Source of the DNA: Phytophthora quininea
Taxonomy: Eukaryota > Oomycota > Peronosporomycetes > Peronosporales > Peronosporaceae
Length of the DNA stretch: 57,364 nt
Reading direction: 5' to 3'
NCBI GenBank assembly: GCA_011947345.1
Contig: JAAVTG010000253.1
Span: 1 to 57,364 of the forward strand
The notes beneath the pieces were generated by a model. The model saw only the letters and a program-made list of their open reading frames with translations, searched no databases and was not told where the DNA came from. How positions within the stretch are numbered: position 1 is the first letter of the stretch; every line of letters begins with the position of its first letter. Of this stretch, positions 1 to 11,399 are shown piece after piece. A program made the position numbers and the translations under genes.

Positions 1-1043
<1,043 letters not shown>

Positions 1044-1195
1044 GAGCGAAGTGCGGAAGCGCGCCAGCGGGGGCCACGCGGGGCTGGGAGCGGCGAGCCA
1101 GCGACAGCATCCGAAAGCTGGGGAGATTTTTCTGAAGTGGGGATTGCGGTGGTGCATCTGGAACAGATCTTGCGCAAACGAAAGGATGCGCTTGA

Positions 1196-1320
1196 CTTCC
1201 AGGTAGTCATTTCCGGACAGCACAAGAAGTCGTGTGCATGGCTTCACCCTGGTCGTATCACAAACTTCCTGGTAGTCAGAGACCGGCTCACAATCAACCT
1301 GGTAGTCACTTGCCGGCTCC
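1196..1320. repeat. Short direct repeats (CCTGGTAGTCA family)
   Basis: Two imperfect copies about 30 bp apart (1268-1289 and 1298-1320) share CCTGGTAGTCA followed by a CCGGCTC box. A weaker third copy with CCAGGTAGTCA lies near 1200. They sit upstream of the glutamate dehydrogenase start, between it and the divergent HTH-PLD frame. They could be a decayed minisatellite or repeated regulatory boxes; the sequence does not decide. Confidence 0.5.
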
Positions 1321-1375
1321 CTCCCTCTATTAATAACGATGACGGACGATAGACGCACGAAGAAGGGTACGATGG

Positions 1376-2623
1376 ATGCGGGACGAACGTTTGGCTGCCT
1401 GGCTGGCTGCCTGGCTGCCAGTTGTTAAAGTGCACCACCGCAGCACTCTTACGCCGCGGATGATCCCGTCTGCTGCATCCGCTGCACCGCCACCACCGGC
1501 GGATGCCGCACTGTTCACGATCCCGTCTGCTGCTGCCGTGCCGACAACGACGCCCAAGACCAAGAAGAAGCAGGGCAGGACGCTTTCGCTCAAGGAGCGG
1601 GAGCAACTCGTGCGCAAGTCGTCCAGCACAGCCAAGAGCGTCGCGGCCAAGCACAATCTGCACAGGAACACCGTCTCCAAGTACCGGAGACGCAAGGCCG
1701 CTGGCAAGTCGTTAGCGGACAAACCGAAGGGACGGAAGAAGATCTGGACCTTCGCGGCGGTTCTCTTGGCAATCCTGGCGGTGCCTTTCAAGCGGGGCTG
1801 GATCTCGTTGCCCGTGTGCTGCGAGCTGGCATCAGTCTCTCCACCTTCCGTCCTCTGAGGACGGCCGTCGAAGGCCGCTTGGAGACCACCACCGTGGTGG
1901 ACTTCTGGTTCGCTGGTGGTGAAAAACAAGTGCTGGGCTACATCAACTCGGCGAAGACGCGAATATGCATGGGCATGTTCTTCATCTCCCACCCAGCGAT
2001 AGTGAAGGCGCTCATCGCCGCGGCCGACCGCATCGACGAGAAGATTGTAATCTTCACGGACCTCCGCATGCTCTGCGGCAAAAGCAAGGCGAGTTTCAAG
2101 GAGTTGCTTGAGCACGGCAAGTTTGAAATCTACCACTGCGTTAACACCATGCACGTCAAGACCATTTGGATCGACCGCCGGATCATGCTCCACGGCTCGG
2201 CCGACTGGTCGACGCAAGGACTCTGCGGCCCGAACATCGAGTTCACCATTGTGCTCGCTGGGCCCATTGGTACGTTTGATTGTATTATTTCGTGCGTCAC
2301 TCACTTACTCCAATGTTGTCAAAGTGGTCGAGACAGAGGCCGTGCTGCTGAAGTTCATCGCCCAGGCGGGCTTGAACAAGGAAAACCCGCTCCATCTGAT
2401 TGCGGCCGAAGCATTGGCCGTCGACAACAGAGCTGGCGAAGCTGAGGAGAAGGCGACTGTGCTGGACGATGAAACTGAGGAGAAAGCGGCCATGCCGGCG
2501 GATGTTGAGATGGAGAATGTCTCCCAATCAGACGTGGCAATAGAGGGAGCCCCGCAGCAGCTGCCGTCGCAGTCAAAGAGGAAGACCATCTTCCACACCA
2601 CGTTGGTCAGCCTGCACGGATGA
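1376..2623 (+). CDS. HTH domain plus phospholipase-D-like (single HKD) protein, probable frame break
   Basis: The first part (1376-1800) is a Pro/Ala-rich leader followed by a basic helix-turn-helix of the resolvase/Psq type (LSLKEREQLV... SVAAKHNLHRNTVSKYRRRK). The second part, one frame over from about 1756, has the layout of a PLD-superfamily catalytic half: a hydrophobic core, then H-V-K-T-I-W-I-D and HGSADW, the HxK(x4)D(x6)GS pattern. A 55-bp intron (2270-2324) joins ...LAGPI to VVETEAVLLKF; the tail is acidic. Only one HKD is present, as in nuclease-like PLDs that act as dimers. The frame change near 1750-1790 lies among G/C runs, so one fused protein is likely but not proven. Possible starts are 1376 and 1460. 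Substrate unknown; DNA binding plus nuclease or phosphodiesterase activity is inference. It could belong to a mobile element. Confidence 0.6.
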
Positions 2624-2724
2624 CAAGATGATGGAGGGCATCTGTTTGAACAGTGCAACCACACCGCTACCAGTGGATACGAACTTCCACTCAGGATATG
2701 AACCAAGGTTGTGTTGCCTTTACG

Positions 2725-2946
2725 TTAGTTGGTATGGCAGCGCCATACTTTCGTCGGATCTTGCTTGTTTTTGGCAATGTACGTTTCATAGCCTTCGAGC
2801 ATTTGGTATTTCTTGGTCTTGATGAGTTCATCGTACGGGAGATCAGGCAGATCGACTTTGAACCTGACCTCGGGCGGTGTGTCGCCCATCCGGCCCCACG
2901 TCTTGTACTGCGCCTCCAGCAGAAACTTGTTGAACTTGACCCGCAA
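2725..2946 (-). pseudogene. Short coding fragment, unrecognised
   Basis: A minus-strand open stretch of about 73 residues with a sequence of plausible protein character (VRFKVDLPDLPYDELIKTK...EGYETYIAKNK). The minus strand at about 3323-3470, read one frame over from the surrounding open frame, has a similar layout: a long polar stretch, a VKFEDLPRYRW core and YRKYFEKNKD. The two look like diverged copies of one C-terminal segment. I do not recognise the family. No start or signal peptide is visible. It lies in a region of broken genes. Confidence 0.3.
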
Positions 2947-3318
2947 TTTCGTCAGTCCTTCTCTCTTTCTCTCTCTTCGTCCTTTGAAGTATCATCGTGG
3001 CCTCTCGAGTGATGTTGCACAACTTCGACGGTACTCGGTGGCGCGCCAGGACTGGACAGTATTGTAGCTTCCGCGGTAGAACAACAACGAGCAATATCGT
3101 GAAGTAGGCAAGCCACGTAGTGATCGAGAAGAAGTCTGGGAATTAGCTACCGCCGGAATACATTACCTCCGCATCAGCCCTCATGAAATGAACCAATTTC
3201 CACACATCCAAAAACCTGTCGTAATATTGCCTTCCACGATGATCACGATAAAGCCAATGGCACGTTCATATGATCGGATCCTCTGGACAAACTCCCATCG
3301 CTACTTTACGTCTCTATC

Positions 3319-3825
3319 TCAGTGCCGCATGTTCCTCCGACCTCCCTTGTGATCATGTCCTTGTTTTTCTCGAAGTACTTCCTGTACTCTTCGACCCAGC
3401 GGTATCTCGGTAGGTCTTCGAATTTGACGAATAGCTGACCCTTGGCTGTCGCCTTGCTGTACTGTTTCAACAGTGACGACGATAATTAACGGTAGAGATG
3501 TTTTGACACACACGAGCAGAGCACGGAGCAGTGGTGTCTTTCTGATGTAGTCATCCAGAGCGAGAGCCCGCTGGAGAGAGTATTTCCCGTCAAAGTAGCT
3601 GACTTGAAGCCGCTTCCACATGCTCGGCAGCTTCGTCAAGAATCGCCATCCTCGTGTTAATCTCGAGGTTCGCACGATGATGTCGTAGGAGGGATTCATT
3701 GCGCTGGCTTTGAGCCCCGCCGCAATCGAACTAGGAATCTCTCGTTGTATTTTTTCACCTATTCTTAGTGATACCATTGTCCACCGCGTCATTCTCTTGG
3801 CCACGATGATCACGATGGACATCAA
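3319..3825 (-). pseudogene. N-terminal piece of oomycete polytopic membrane protein, inverted
   Basis: The minus strand encodes a basic stretch (LPSMWKRLQVSYFDGKYSLQRAL) followed by DDYIRKTPLLRALLVC and the beginning of a hydrophobic helix (SLPLIIVV). From memory, this arrangement is the N-terminus of a large oomycete-specific multi-pass membrane protein family. After the first hydrophobic segment the frame runs into the unrelated KFEDLPRY-type fragment. The matching C-terminal half is on the opposite strand immediately beyond (3839-4850), so the original gene has been split by an inversion and has lost its middle. Family recognition is by recalled pattern and would need a search. Confidence 0.45.
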
Positions 3826-3838
3826 GGCAGCCTAAGCT

Positions 3839-4850
3839 TTGTTTCATTTCCCGAAAGATATGATGCCTGAATCTGTCCTCTTTACAGCGGATTTCTTCAA
3901 CGCTATCTACGTGGCTACCTGTATGCAAACTTCGTCGTCCATTGGCTCCATCGTGGCCATCACATTTACAGATCTCTTCCAGACTGCTGTTATGCTCGTT
4001 GGACTTCACCGGCGAACGAAATTAGCGTCTTCGAGATTACGTGGAGTTGGTGACATATAAATGCGCTGTGTGAGCTCTGTCGAGACTCTAAAATATTGGA
4101 GACTCTAAAATATTGGAAACTCAAGTGCTCACCGGGGTTCATGTGCGTTCCTGCATTCCCTACCAACTGTCAACGACGGATCAAAATTTACTCGACGTTT
4201 TTAACAAGCGGTTGACCACTGGAGTAACAATTTCAAAGCTTTTAAATGAGGTCGAACCACCACCACACAACACGATTTGTGCATTGAAGCGAGATCCTGC
4301 GATTCCCTCTGTATTTCCAGACAGCTTTGACAAAATATCTTTCACAAACTCGAGAGGGAAACACGCTACGGTTGTGCGTGACTCGCTAGAGATAATATTT
4401 ACGACCGAGTGTATCGTGGTCACGGCGTACTTGGAAGCTGTGATTCCGTTCTTTTATTGCAGCTACATGCTGGTGATGGTTCATCTGCCAAGTTCTCGAT
4501 ACCATTCGGAAATGGTCGGGGTGACCAGCGAAAATGTACTTGCGACAGTGTTTCCTGTATTTACTTTCGGTTTGCTGTAGCTCGCGTCCTTTGCAATGGT
4601 GGTATTTGGTGGTCGGGAGAAACTGTGGGATGCGGGCTCAGCACCAACTGGCGTTTGTTTTAAAACGCAAAAGTCGTTGATTCAAAGCAAGATGATGTTG
4701 TAGATGGTGGTCACGCTCAGCTTTCGGATCGTGCACTTCGGTACGTCTGAAGAAGCTACTTGCATCAGTCTTATTTCCTGTTATGACTCAAAACAACTTT
4801 TACTCTGCAGGCGTCGACTTCACGTTCCATTTCGCGCACCACTAACAGTA
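3839..4850 (+). pseudogene. C-terminal half of oomycete polytopic membrane protein, broken
   Basis: Plus-strand pieces in several frames: 3839-4060 (FPKDMMPESVLFTADFFNAIYVATC...TDLFQTAVML), 4113-4580 (a soluble loop, then TVVRDSLEIIFTTECIV and a membrane stretch EAVIPFFYCSYMLVMVHLP, then TSENVLATVFPVFTF), and an end near 4810-4845 reading FGVDFTFHFAHH. The order and spacing match the C-terminal half of an oomycete multi-pass membrane family as I recall it. Frame changes occur near 4060 and 4580. A perfect 17-bp tandem duplication (4082-4115) sits at one break. Non-functional in its present form. Confidence 0.5.
4082..4115. repeat. Perfect 17-bp tandem duplication
   Basis: GAGACTCTAAAATATTG occurs twice head to tail, followed by a partial third copy. 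It falls between two coding pieces of the membrane-protein pseudogene and is a likely replication-slippage scar. Confidence 0.8.
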
Positions 4851-5009
4851 AAAAGGATCTGTTTTTAAAGTTTTTCGTGTATTGTGTATGGTTTATCGTT
4901 TACCGGACGACGCTTTCAAGCGCCTCCGAACATGCATCGTGTGCCCGCTACTTCCCCATCCACTGTACCAGCGGTGCGCAAGTCTGCATTACTGCACAAC
5001 CGGGAAAAT

Positions 5010-5420
5010 CTACAGGAAGTAAGTGACGACGGCGGCCGTGACGGCGGCAACGCTGCCGGCAGCGACCGAAGCGGCGCCCGACGAGCCCGAGGCGGAGGCA
5101 GCCGTGGAACCCGACGCAGCGGTGGTGCTGGAGCCCGAGGAGGCGGGCGAGGCGCTGGAGCCCGACGTGGTGGTGGTGGCCGAGCCGGCGGTGGAGCCGA
5201 CCGTGCCCGTCGTGCCAGCCGAGCCGGCAGTGGAGCCGACAGCACCGGTGGTGGCAGCCGAGCCCGTGGTGGTGGTGGTAGTGGCAGCGGCGGCCGACGA
5301 AGCGGTCGAGGCAGCGGTCGAGGCGACCGTGGAGGCACCGGCAGCGGGGGCCGTGGTAGTTTCCTGTCCGGCGGCGACGGCGATCACAAGAGCAGCAGCG
5401 AGGAATCCGAAGACCTTCAT
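5010..5420 (-). CDS. Secreted Thr/Ser/Ala-rich mucin-like protein, probably GPI-anchored
   Basis: The 136-residue protein starts at the ATG at 5420-5418, chosen because it gives a clean signal peptide (MKVFGFLAAALVIAVAAGQ). The mature part is almost entirely Thr, Ser, Ala and Gly, with short repeats of TTG, GSTAGSA and TTTT blocks. It ends in a hydrophobic tail (SVAAVTAAVVTYFL) after a small-residue SGSSGAAS site, as expected for a GPI-anchor signal. Such proteins are usually heavily O-glycosylated cell-wall or surface mucins. The strong codon periodicity creates long shadow frames on the other strand. A second protein of this type lies at 6849-7361 on the same strand. No enzymatic domain is present. 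Confidence 0.75.
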   Translation of the reverse strand: MKVFGFLAAALVIAVAAGQETTTAPAAGASTVASTAASTASSAAAATTTTTTGSAATTGAVGSTAGSAGTTGTVGSTAGSATTTTSGSSASPASSGSSTTAASGSTAASASGSSGAASVAAGSVAAVTAAVVTYFL

Positions 5421-6848
5421 GGTGAGTTGGTGGTGGTGGTGGTGGGGAGGAGTACTTGAGACTGGCTGAGTAAGTTTTGGAATGAAGGATCGCCAGCAGG
5501 TCGAAAAACAATGCCCAGGGCTGTCCACTGGCGGCCCGTTCAAGGGACAGCAAGCGGCGAGATAGCGGCTGCAGCGTTCCCACACAGCCGATCGCTTGAT
5601 CGACACCTTGGCTCTCTTGACGAGAGCGCCATGTGTTCCTCGTCACACGTCGCAGGCGGTACTTTTTGGACGGCATACAAACGTCAAGTCACCAGCTGTT
5701 GCAAAATGACCTTATTAGAGGGCAGCTAGCTTCAACTTGGTAACTAGTTTTTTTGCTCTTGGCAATTGTGACAGCTCTTCCTCGATGTTCACTACGAGGA
5801 CACGAAGATCCAAAAGTGTTGGCCACTTGTCGGTTGGATTCCAAGCGGTGCAGATCACGTGTGTGTAGTAGGATCAGCTGCCACCCTGTCTGTCGGACAG
5901 CAGTGGGAAAACCCTAGCGAGACAGCGCCGGTCGAGTTTGAGGCAAATCGTGCGATGCCTTTTCGCCAAGTGTGTTGCCCACCGGCTGGAGCTGCCGTCC
6001 ACACAACAGCATGGCCTCACGACGCGGCACACCCGCACGTGCGAAGACTTCTGTATCGACAGACGACTGTATCGACAGACGAAGCGAGGGGAACTGTAAT
6101 TTTTCACGGCCAGAGGTTCGTATCCTGCACAGCGCCACAACGGGACAACTGGATGTACGTCTAGGTCTCTGCACCAGCACGCTCAGGATACGATCCAGTG
6201 AATTTGCTCAAGGAAGGCTTGAAGAGTTACGGTAACTCCAGCATGGAGTTTCTTCGCTGTGTTCGTAGTGGAGAACGTAGCAAACTTCTGATGTTGATTC
6301 GGCGCTGCTGCGACGCTGGTCGCGGCCTGATTGTCGCTTGACTGCGTGAGTGAGTCAGCCGTGTGGAGGCTAGAAGAGCCTCTTTCGGGCGTCGTGACAT
6401 TTACTGTACTGTTCACGCGGTACAGCGCACATCGCTAAGAACGTCAAAATAACCGTGCGACACCGTAGCCACTTCTTAAGTTCTTGCCGACTACCGCCAC
6501 AAGACCGTCACGACCGCGGCAACTGCATCCACGACAACCAAGGACGCATGTTGATATCCGATCCGATCCCTGGTGGTCGCCTTTAATTCTTTTAGCACTT
6601 GTCTACTATCGTTGCTCCGCTAAGATTGATCTGCATTGAGCTCACATCCGATCGGTAAAGACAGCAAGTCGACAGCGATCCAACACAGAGCAAAGGAAGC
6701 AAGAAATCGTGCGTCGAGATTAGCCTTTCGCGGCGATTATGCAACGATCCAAGTCCTAGCAAGAGAGCGGCAAAATCCACCGCACTCGTCAACGCGATGG
6801 CCTTGTTGTGTCGTGGAGGTCCTGGCGTGCCTCTCGACTTCGCGGCAC
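5421..6848. other. No confident gene
   Basis: This 1.4-kb stretch between the two mucin-like genes holds only short open frames without recognisable domains. The longest minus-strand frame, about 77 codons at 6183-6416, is Thr/Ser/Ala-rich but lacks a signal peptide. The only structure seen is a perfect 16-bp tandem repeat at 6051-6082. Confidence 0.5.
6051..6082. repeat. Perfect 16-bp tandem duplication
   Basis: CTGTATCGACAGACGA is present twice in direct succession in otherwise non-coding sequence. Confidence 0.75.
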
Positions 6849-7361
6849 TCACAGCAGCGCTGCAAGTCCCGCGAGCACCGCAATTGCACACGCACTGTTC
6901 GTCGCGAGCACGGGCACTCCGTTGTCTTCAGACGGGGTCGGCGTACTGGGGGCCTCGACCGTTCGTTTGGGCTTCTTCGTCACGGGCGACACGATGTTGC
7001 CAAAGCTGCCGCTTCCAGAGCTGGAGGACATCGACGACGGGGTCATTCCTACAGGGTTCTGAGGTGCTGCGGGTGCAGGTGCAGCAGGATTGACCCAAGG
7101 TGGCATGGCCGTCACTTGCGGGCCAGAGGGTGGCGACAGTGGTGCAGCAGTCGTCGGCGGGGCTGTCGTCGTCGGTGGTGGGGTGGTTGCAGTTGCGTCG
7201 CCGGTCACACTGCCGGCTTGACCACCGGTGTTGGTCGTGTCTTGGGCTATTGCAAAAGCAACACACAGCAGTAGAACCCGAATGCAGCGAGCTTGGGCAT
7301 GGTACCGATTGAGCTGGATGAAGCAAAAGCAGATATAGGCAGCTCTTCCTAAGACGTTCAT
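6849..7361 (-). CDS. Second secreted mucin-like protein, probable GPI anchor; start frame uncertain
   Basis: Minus-strand reading gives a Thr/Pro/Ser/Ala-rich protein (TTPPPTTTAPPTTAAPLSPPSG, a Ser-rich SSMSSSSGSGSF block, a basic TKKPKRT) ending in a hydrophobic tail (SACAIAVLAGLAALL) typical of GPI-anchor signals. The hydrophobic secretion segment is RVLLLCVAFAIAQ. An ATG at 7300-7298 in the neighbouring frame would give MPKLAAF running directly into that segment if one base in the GGG run near 7283 were different. I think that is the real start and that a homopolymer indel or recent frameshift separates them. As written, the longest in-frame start lies further upstream at 7361. Role inferred as surface or cell-wall glycoprotein. 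Confidence 0.6.
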   Translation of the reverse strand: MNVLGRAAYICFCFIQLNRYHAQARCIRVLLLCVAFAIAQDTTNTGGQAGSVTGDATATTPPPTTTAPPTTAAPLSPPSGPQVTAMPPWVNPAAPAPAAPQNPVGMTPSSMSSSSGSGSFGNIVSPVTKKPKRTVEAPSTPTPSEDNGVPVLATNSACAIAVLAGLAALL

Positions 7362-7423
7362 CGTGCACGAATGACTTTTGATGGAGGTGAAGACGCCGGG
7401 TCCCAGCCTTTCATTCTCTAACA

Positions 7424-7881
7424 GTGAAGGCCGTCAAGATGATTGAAGACAACGGGTTTTCGTCTCTCTTTCGAGCGCATTTCGACCGATGTGAAGCAGC
7501 CAAGGACGTAGTCGATCTTTACGACGTCGAGGATCTTGGAATGTTCGAGACCGTGGAAGGCGACGCCATTTTGCAGACGCTGCTGGGCGTCTCGACCCCG
7601 CGAGCTGGAAGGTCCTTCTCACGTCGACAAACGCTGATTTTATCAAACTTTGACAGCGCCTCCGATCATGAAGAAGAACCCTGCAAACTAGACGAAGAAC
7701 TCTCCGATGAAGATACGACACACCAATTGAAGACACCGAAGTCGACGTTGTCGAGGATAATAACCTTCCACTCGACATTTCCTCCAGTTCGTCGACGATA
7801 TTGCAGCGGTTCGGAGTCATTCTCGTCGGTATCTCCATTGTAATCACGTGGCCTGTGGGCATCGCCTACCTGTTCAGCTAA
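7424..7881 (+). pseudogene. C-terminal fragment of a single-pass membrane protein, frame-broken
   Basis: An acidic cytoplasmic-type stretch (DDLYDVEDLGMFETVEG-like, then EEEPCKLDEELSDEDTT) continues after a one-base frame change near 7715 into IEDTEVDVVEDNNLPLDIS and a C-terminal membrane helix (FGVILVGISIVITWPVGIAYLF). No N-terminal half is visible, so this is a truncated copy. I do not recognise the family. It abuts the cluster family. Confidence 0.4.
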
Positions 7882-7954
7882 AGATGTAAACACCAAGACA
7901 CTCGTGCAGATTCTCATTTACCAGCCTATTGTGTGCAACACCTCCTCCCTCGAG

Positions 7955-9699
7955 TTATCTTTTTATCTGCAGGTTCCAGTTTGCAATGGTTCGGAGTCGC
8001 TGGTCGCGGCGACTGTCCGAAAGTTGTTCATTTATGCCTGTGAGGTAGGGAATTTTCGCTTTCAGGACCGTGACGCACTCGTAGACTTTTCGGTCCTTGC
8101 GTGGCTGCCACCCTCTGGTAAGGTGACTGATGACACTCCCCAGTTCCGTCACCATCCTGTCAAAAATGTCGGCAGACACGTTCTTGTCCTTCATCTGCTC
8201 TATCTCCTTCGCCACTCTCGCAAAACGATCTTGAATTTGCACAAGAAATTCTTGGGCCTTGGGGCTTTGGGTCGCTGCCGTCATTTCCCACATCCTGTCC
8301 GTCAAGCTACGAGCACAAGCGCGATTAGAAAGTTACGTGTCAGTAGCGTCTTCGGGAGCAAACTGTGACGTACTCTAGCAAGGGTGCTCGAAGATTTACG
8401 GTTCAGCACCAGCTTGATGTACCCACGCAGCGCCGAAACAAGTAGGCGGTAGTGTTGGAACGTTTGCGGGTGATCATAATCCACTGCCATCCACTTTGCG
8501 ACAACATTCACCGACTTCAATAGATGCTTCGGCTTTCGGTATGCCAACGCTGAGTCTTTCTTGAGCCCGACGAGGAGTTTGAGCATATTTTGTCGTCTCG
8601 TTTTCACTGACATCTTGCTCAAACTATTCTCCGCTTTGACGAAACATTTCGATAATTTCGACGGTCTCTTGGTTTCCGATGTAGTAACCGGTAGCCGCGA
8701 GTACGCACTGAGAGCCGTCCCGAGGCGAGTGACCGAGCTACTTGTCAATAGCGAACATGTTAAATAATGCATCAACAACAGAGCGAAAAAAATTGAACCT
8801 TTCGAAGATAGATTTCCCGCACGTGGAAGACCTTGAGCATATATCTTCACAGCATTCTCGTAGTCACGATAGCAGCTGAGATGCTGGCCTTGCTCCACGT
8901 TCAGTTTAACCCACGCCACAACAATTTGCAGCGAATTGAGCACCTGAGACTGCTGTTTGCCACCAGTATCTCCACTGACCGATTCTGTTAGGGTCGCTAG
9001 AACTTCCGGTAAAATCAGAGTGCGGTCGCTAGGCGACAGAGCACCGACCTCCTTCACAATCGCTTGCATGTACGTTGCTGCTTTGCTGTAAGGCGTTGCA
9101 ACCACCTGCGCACTTTTTGAAGCGTTCTCAATAACGACGCTAGTTTCTGCTGACTTGCACGGCTCCGCCATCATCACAGCTTTCCATGCCGCTTCACTGC
9201 CTTCAACTTCAGACTCCGAACTCGAATCCGGTCTGTTTGAAATACCGTATCCTTTATCCACTCCGCCACTGACAACTGGTTCTCCAGAATCCGATTTTGA
9301 CGACGAAGTAGTATTAACATGTCGAGCTTGAACCGTCGACGAAAGGCGAGTATGTTTAGTTACTTGGTCTGAATGCGTATCACCTCTCTTCCTCTTCCTC
9401 TCCACATTGGAATTTGATGCAGCAAACTCCTCCAATCTTCTCTCCATCTCCGATCGCAGTGTCAATGTATCCTCTAAACTTGCCAACAAACTGCGATTCT
9501 GGCCAGTTGTCGTATGCTGCAGCTTGGTTACGGCGTCGTGAATCTCCTCCAACTTCGTGAATGCTGCCTCCACGTCGCTTATCGCCCTAATCAGCGAGGC
9601 GAACTCACCCTGCAGAACGTCGTTATAGCTGGCTTGAAGTTCATGGCGAGGTACGAGCTGCAGCATGCGCTCGTACAACACCTCGGTCAGCGTCGCCAT
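7955..9699 (-). CDS. Cluster family CF1
   Basis: Start ATG 9699. Residues 1-100 form the family N-terminal domain (LYERMLQLVPRHEL... AFTKLEEIHDAVTKL... LRSEMERRLEEF), followed by a basic KRKRGD patch and an acidic linker holding the motif GSEAAWKAVM. Module 1 reads LSPSDRTLILPEVLATL...QIVVAWVKLNVEQGQHLSCY. A 58-bp intron (8741-8798) precedes module 2 (MLKLLVGLKKDS...VVAKWMAVDYDHPQTFQHYRLL). A second intron ends near 8295. The last exon (7955-8294) gives the terminal module (AQEFLVQIQDRFARVAKEI...GSVISHLTRGWQPRKDRKVYECV) and ends IANWNLQIKR. Intron phases suggest one or two single-base frame errors; no in-frame nonsense codon was found. Function unknown; a nuclear helical-repeat protein is inference. 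Divergent from CF2. Confidence 0.65.
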
Positions 9700-9781
9700 T
9701 GCTGTTTTTGACTGGTCATTACACTACGGTTACGCAAGGTTATACTTTGCTGATACCCCCATTCTGTTGGTCACGCTGTCC
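9700..9781. promoter_or_regulatory. Shared divergent promoter of CF1 and CF2
   Basis: Only 82 bp separate the start codons of CF1 (minus) and CF2 (plus). It contains GGTTAC at 9728-9733 and GGTTAT at 9738-9743 as a direct repeat. Other family promoters carry the same hexamer, usually as an inverted repeat. Confidence 0.45.
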
Positions 9782-11330
9782 ATGTACGAGCGAATGCTGC
9801 AGCCCGTACCTCGGCGAGATCTTCAGATAATCTACAACCAGATCTTACAGGACGAGTTCCCATTATTAAACGGCGCGGTGGGTGATGTAACTACAGCATT
9901 CAAGAAGTTGGAGGAAGTACGCGACGCCGTAGCCAGATTGGAACAGAGGAGTGCCAGTTTGGCTGATTGTTTTGGAGAGTACATTGGCATTGCAATTGGA
10001 GATGGAGAGGGAGGCCGATGCATTTGTTGCTGGGTTTCATTCTACAGGCGAGAGGAAGAGGAAACGAGTGGAAGCCGATTCAGAAAGAACAGACAAGAAA
10101 CCTTGTTCGACAGCAATTGGAGATCGACGTGATAGTGGCGTAGATTATTCGTCATCGGAGTCCGAATCTGACTAGGTAGTCTGTTCAAAGTAAAAACGAC
10201 GCGAAGATGGGCGGTAATGAAAGTGGAAGTGCCAGCTCGGATGAATCGGATCGGAGTTTGAAAGCTCTTCAAGCTCCTCAGACTCTGGCTCGGATGGAGA
10301 GTCTAAAGGTGAAGGCAGTGAAGCAGCTTTGAAAGCATTCAAAGGGCTGAAGGCTGAGATACCACCGCCAAAAATGCAAGTGCCGATCCCAAACCTTCAG
10401 AACAGACGAAGAAGTCTGCGGTACTACAAAGTTACACGGCGACGTATATGAAGGCAATTGTGGAGGACGTGGAAGCGCTAACGAAAAAAGAGCGATTGCT
10501 TGTGCTACGAGAAGTTCTACGCTCGCTAATGGATGCAGTTGGAGAGGAGTAAGGGAACCTGTCTAAAGCTGTCATGCGTGCGGATTTATCAAGCCATGCT
10601 TCAAAGAAGACAAAATCTTCGGCTGTGGCATCTTTAGTCGTGATGCCTTTTGAAACGAGGCGAGAAAATATTCTCAAACTTTTCGTTGCGCTGAAGAAGG
10701 ACGCGACGTCGGAGACCATAAACACGGAAGGGATGAAAACGGCGGCGGAGATTGTGGCGCGGTGGATGCAAAGGCTTTTGAAACCTCAGATTCTCCAACA
10801 ATATCATCCATCTACTTGTGTTGGCGCTACCAGAATACTTCGATGGAATGTCTGATAAAGGCATGAAGGAAGAGTTGGCGGAGTACGTCTGGATTCCTTG
10901 TGATGACTTTGCTCATGCTTGAAGAACTAACTACTCGGCTTTCACAGGAAGTAGTGGCTGAAATACATATTCACAAGAAGCAAAATTTCTTGCGCGTATT
11001 GATGGACGCTTGGACGAAGTGATGGAAGGAATTGAGCGAACGAAGGGCAAAAACATCTCTGTTGATGATGTGGACAAGATGATGACCAAGCTGGCGACAG
11101 TTATCAATTACATCACCCGAGGATGGCAACCACGGGGATCCAAGGATCCTCAAATGCGCCGCGTAGCTGCATAATAAATGATGCGTTACAAGCCGATGGG
11201 TGACAACTCGCGAGCTTTTAGGGCCGGACGTATCAAGCGACTTCAAACAATTCGGAACTGGGAACTCGAGTTTCCGAGGTCGAATTCGAAAGGAACGAAA
11301 AGTATGAAGGCGAAAACCGCAAAAGACACG
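9782..11330 (+). pseudogene. Cluster family CF2, degenerate
   Basis: The ATG at 9782 opens the N-terminal domain (MYERMLQPVPRRDL... FKKLEEVRDAVARLEQ). The frame slips near 9945, continuing as LESTLALQLEMEREAD and a basic GERKRKRVEAD patch. The linker keeps GSEAALKAF (10314-10340). Module 1 is recognisable at 10440-10550 (YMKAIVEDVEALTKKERLLVLREVL) but ends in an in-frame TAA after VGEE. Module 2 follows (RRENILKLFVALKKDA...IVARWMQRLLKPQILQQY). The terminal module is at 10980-11150 (FLARIDGRLDEVMEGIERTKGKN...VINYITRGWQPR) and the family end near 11260 (TIRNWELE). Several frame changes plus the stop make this a pseudogene. Confidence 0.65.
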
Positions 11331-11399
11331 ACGTGTGAAGTCCAAACTTTTCGCAATTGTGAAGACCCCCCCACACACACACAAAATTGCCACTCCCAC

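Noticed and set aside
1330..2304. 324-codon open frame on the minus strand opposite the HTH-PLD gene
   Set aside because: It mirrors the plus-strand codon pattern and has no domain, while the plus strand has clear HTH and PLD motifs.
4884..5469. Plus-strand Gly/Arg-rich and Glu/Val-rich frames
   Set aside because: Antisense shadows of the Thr/Ser/Ala-rich mucin-like gene, which has the signal peptide.
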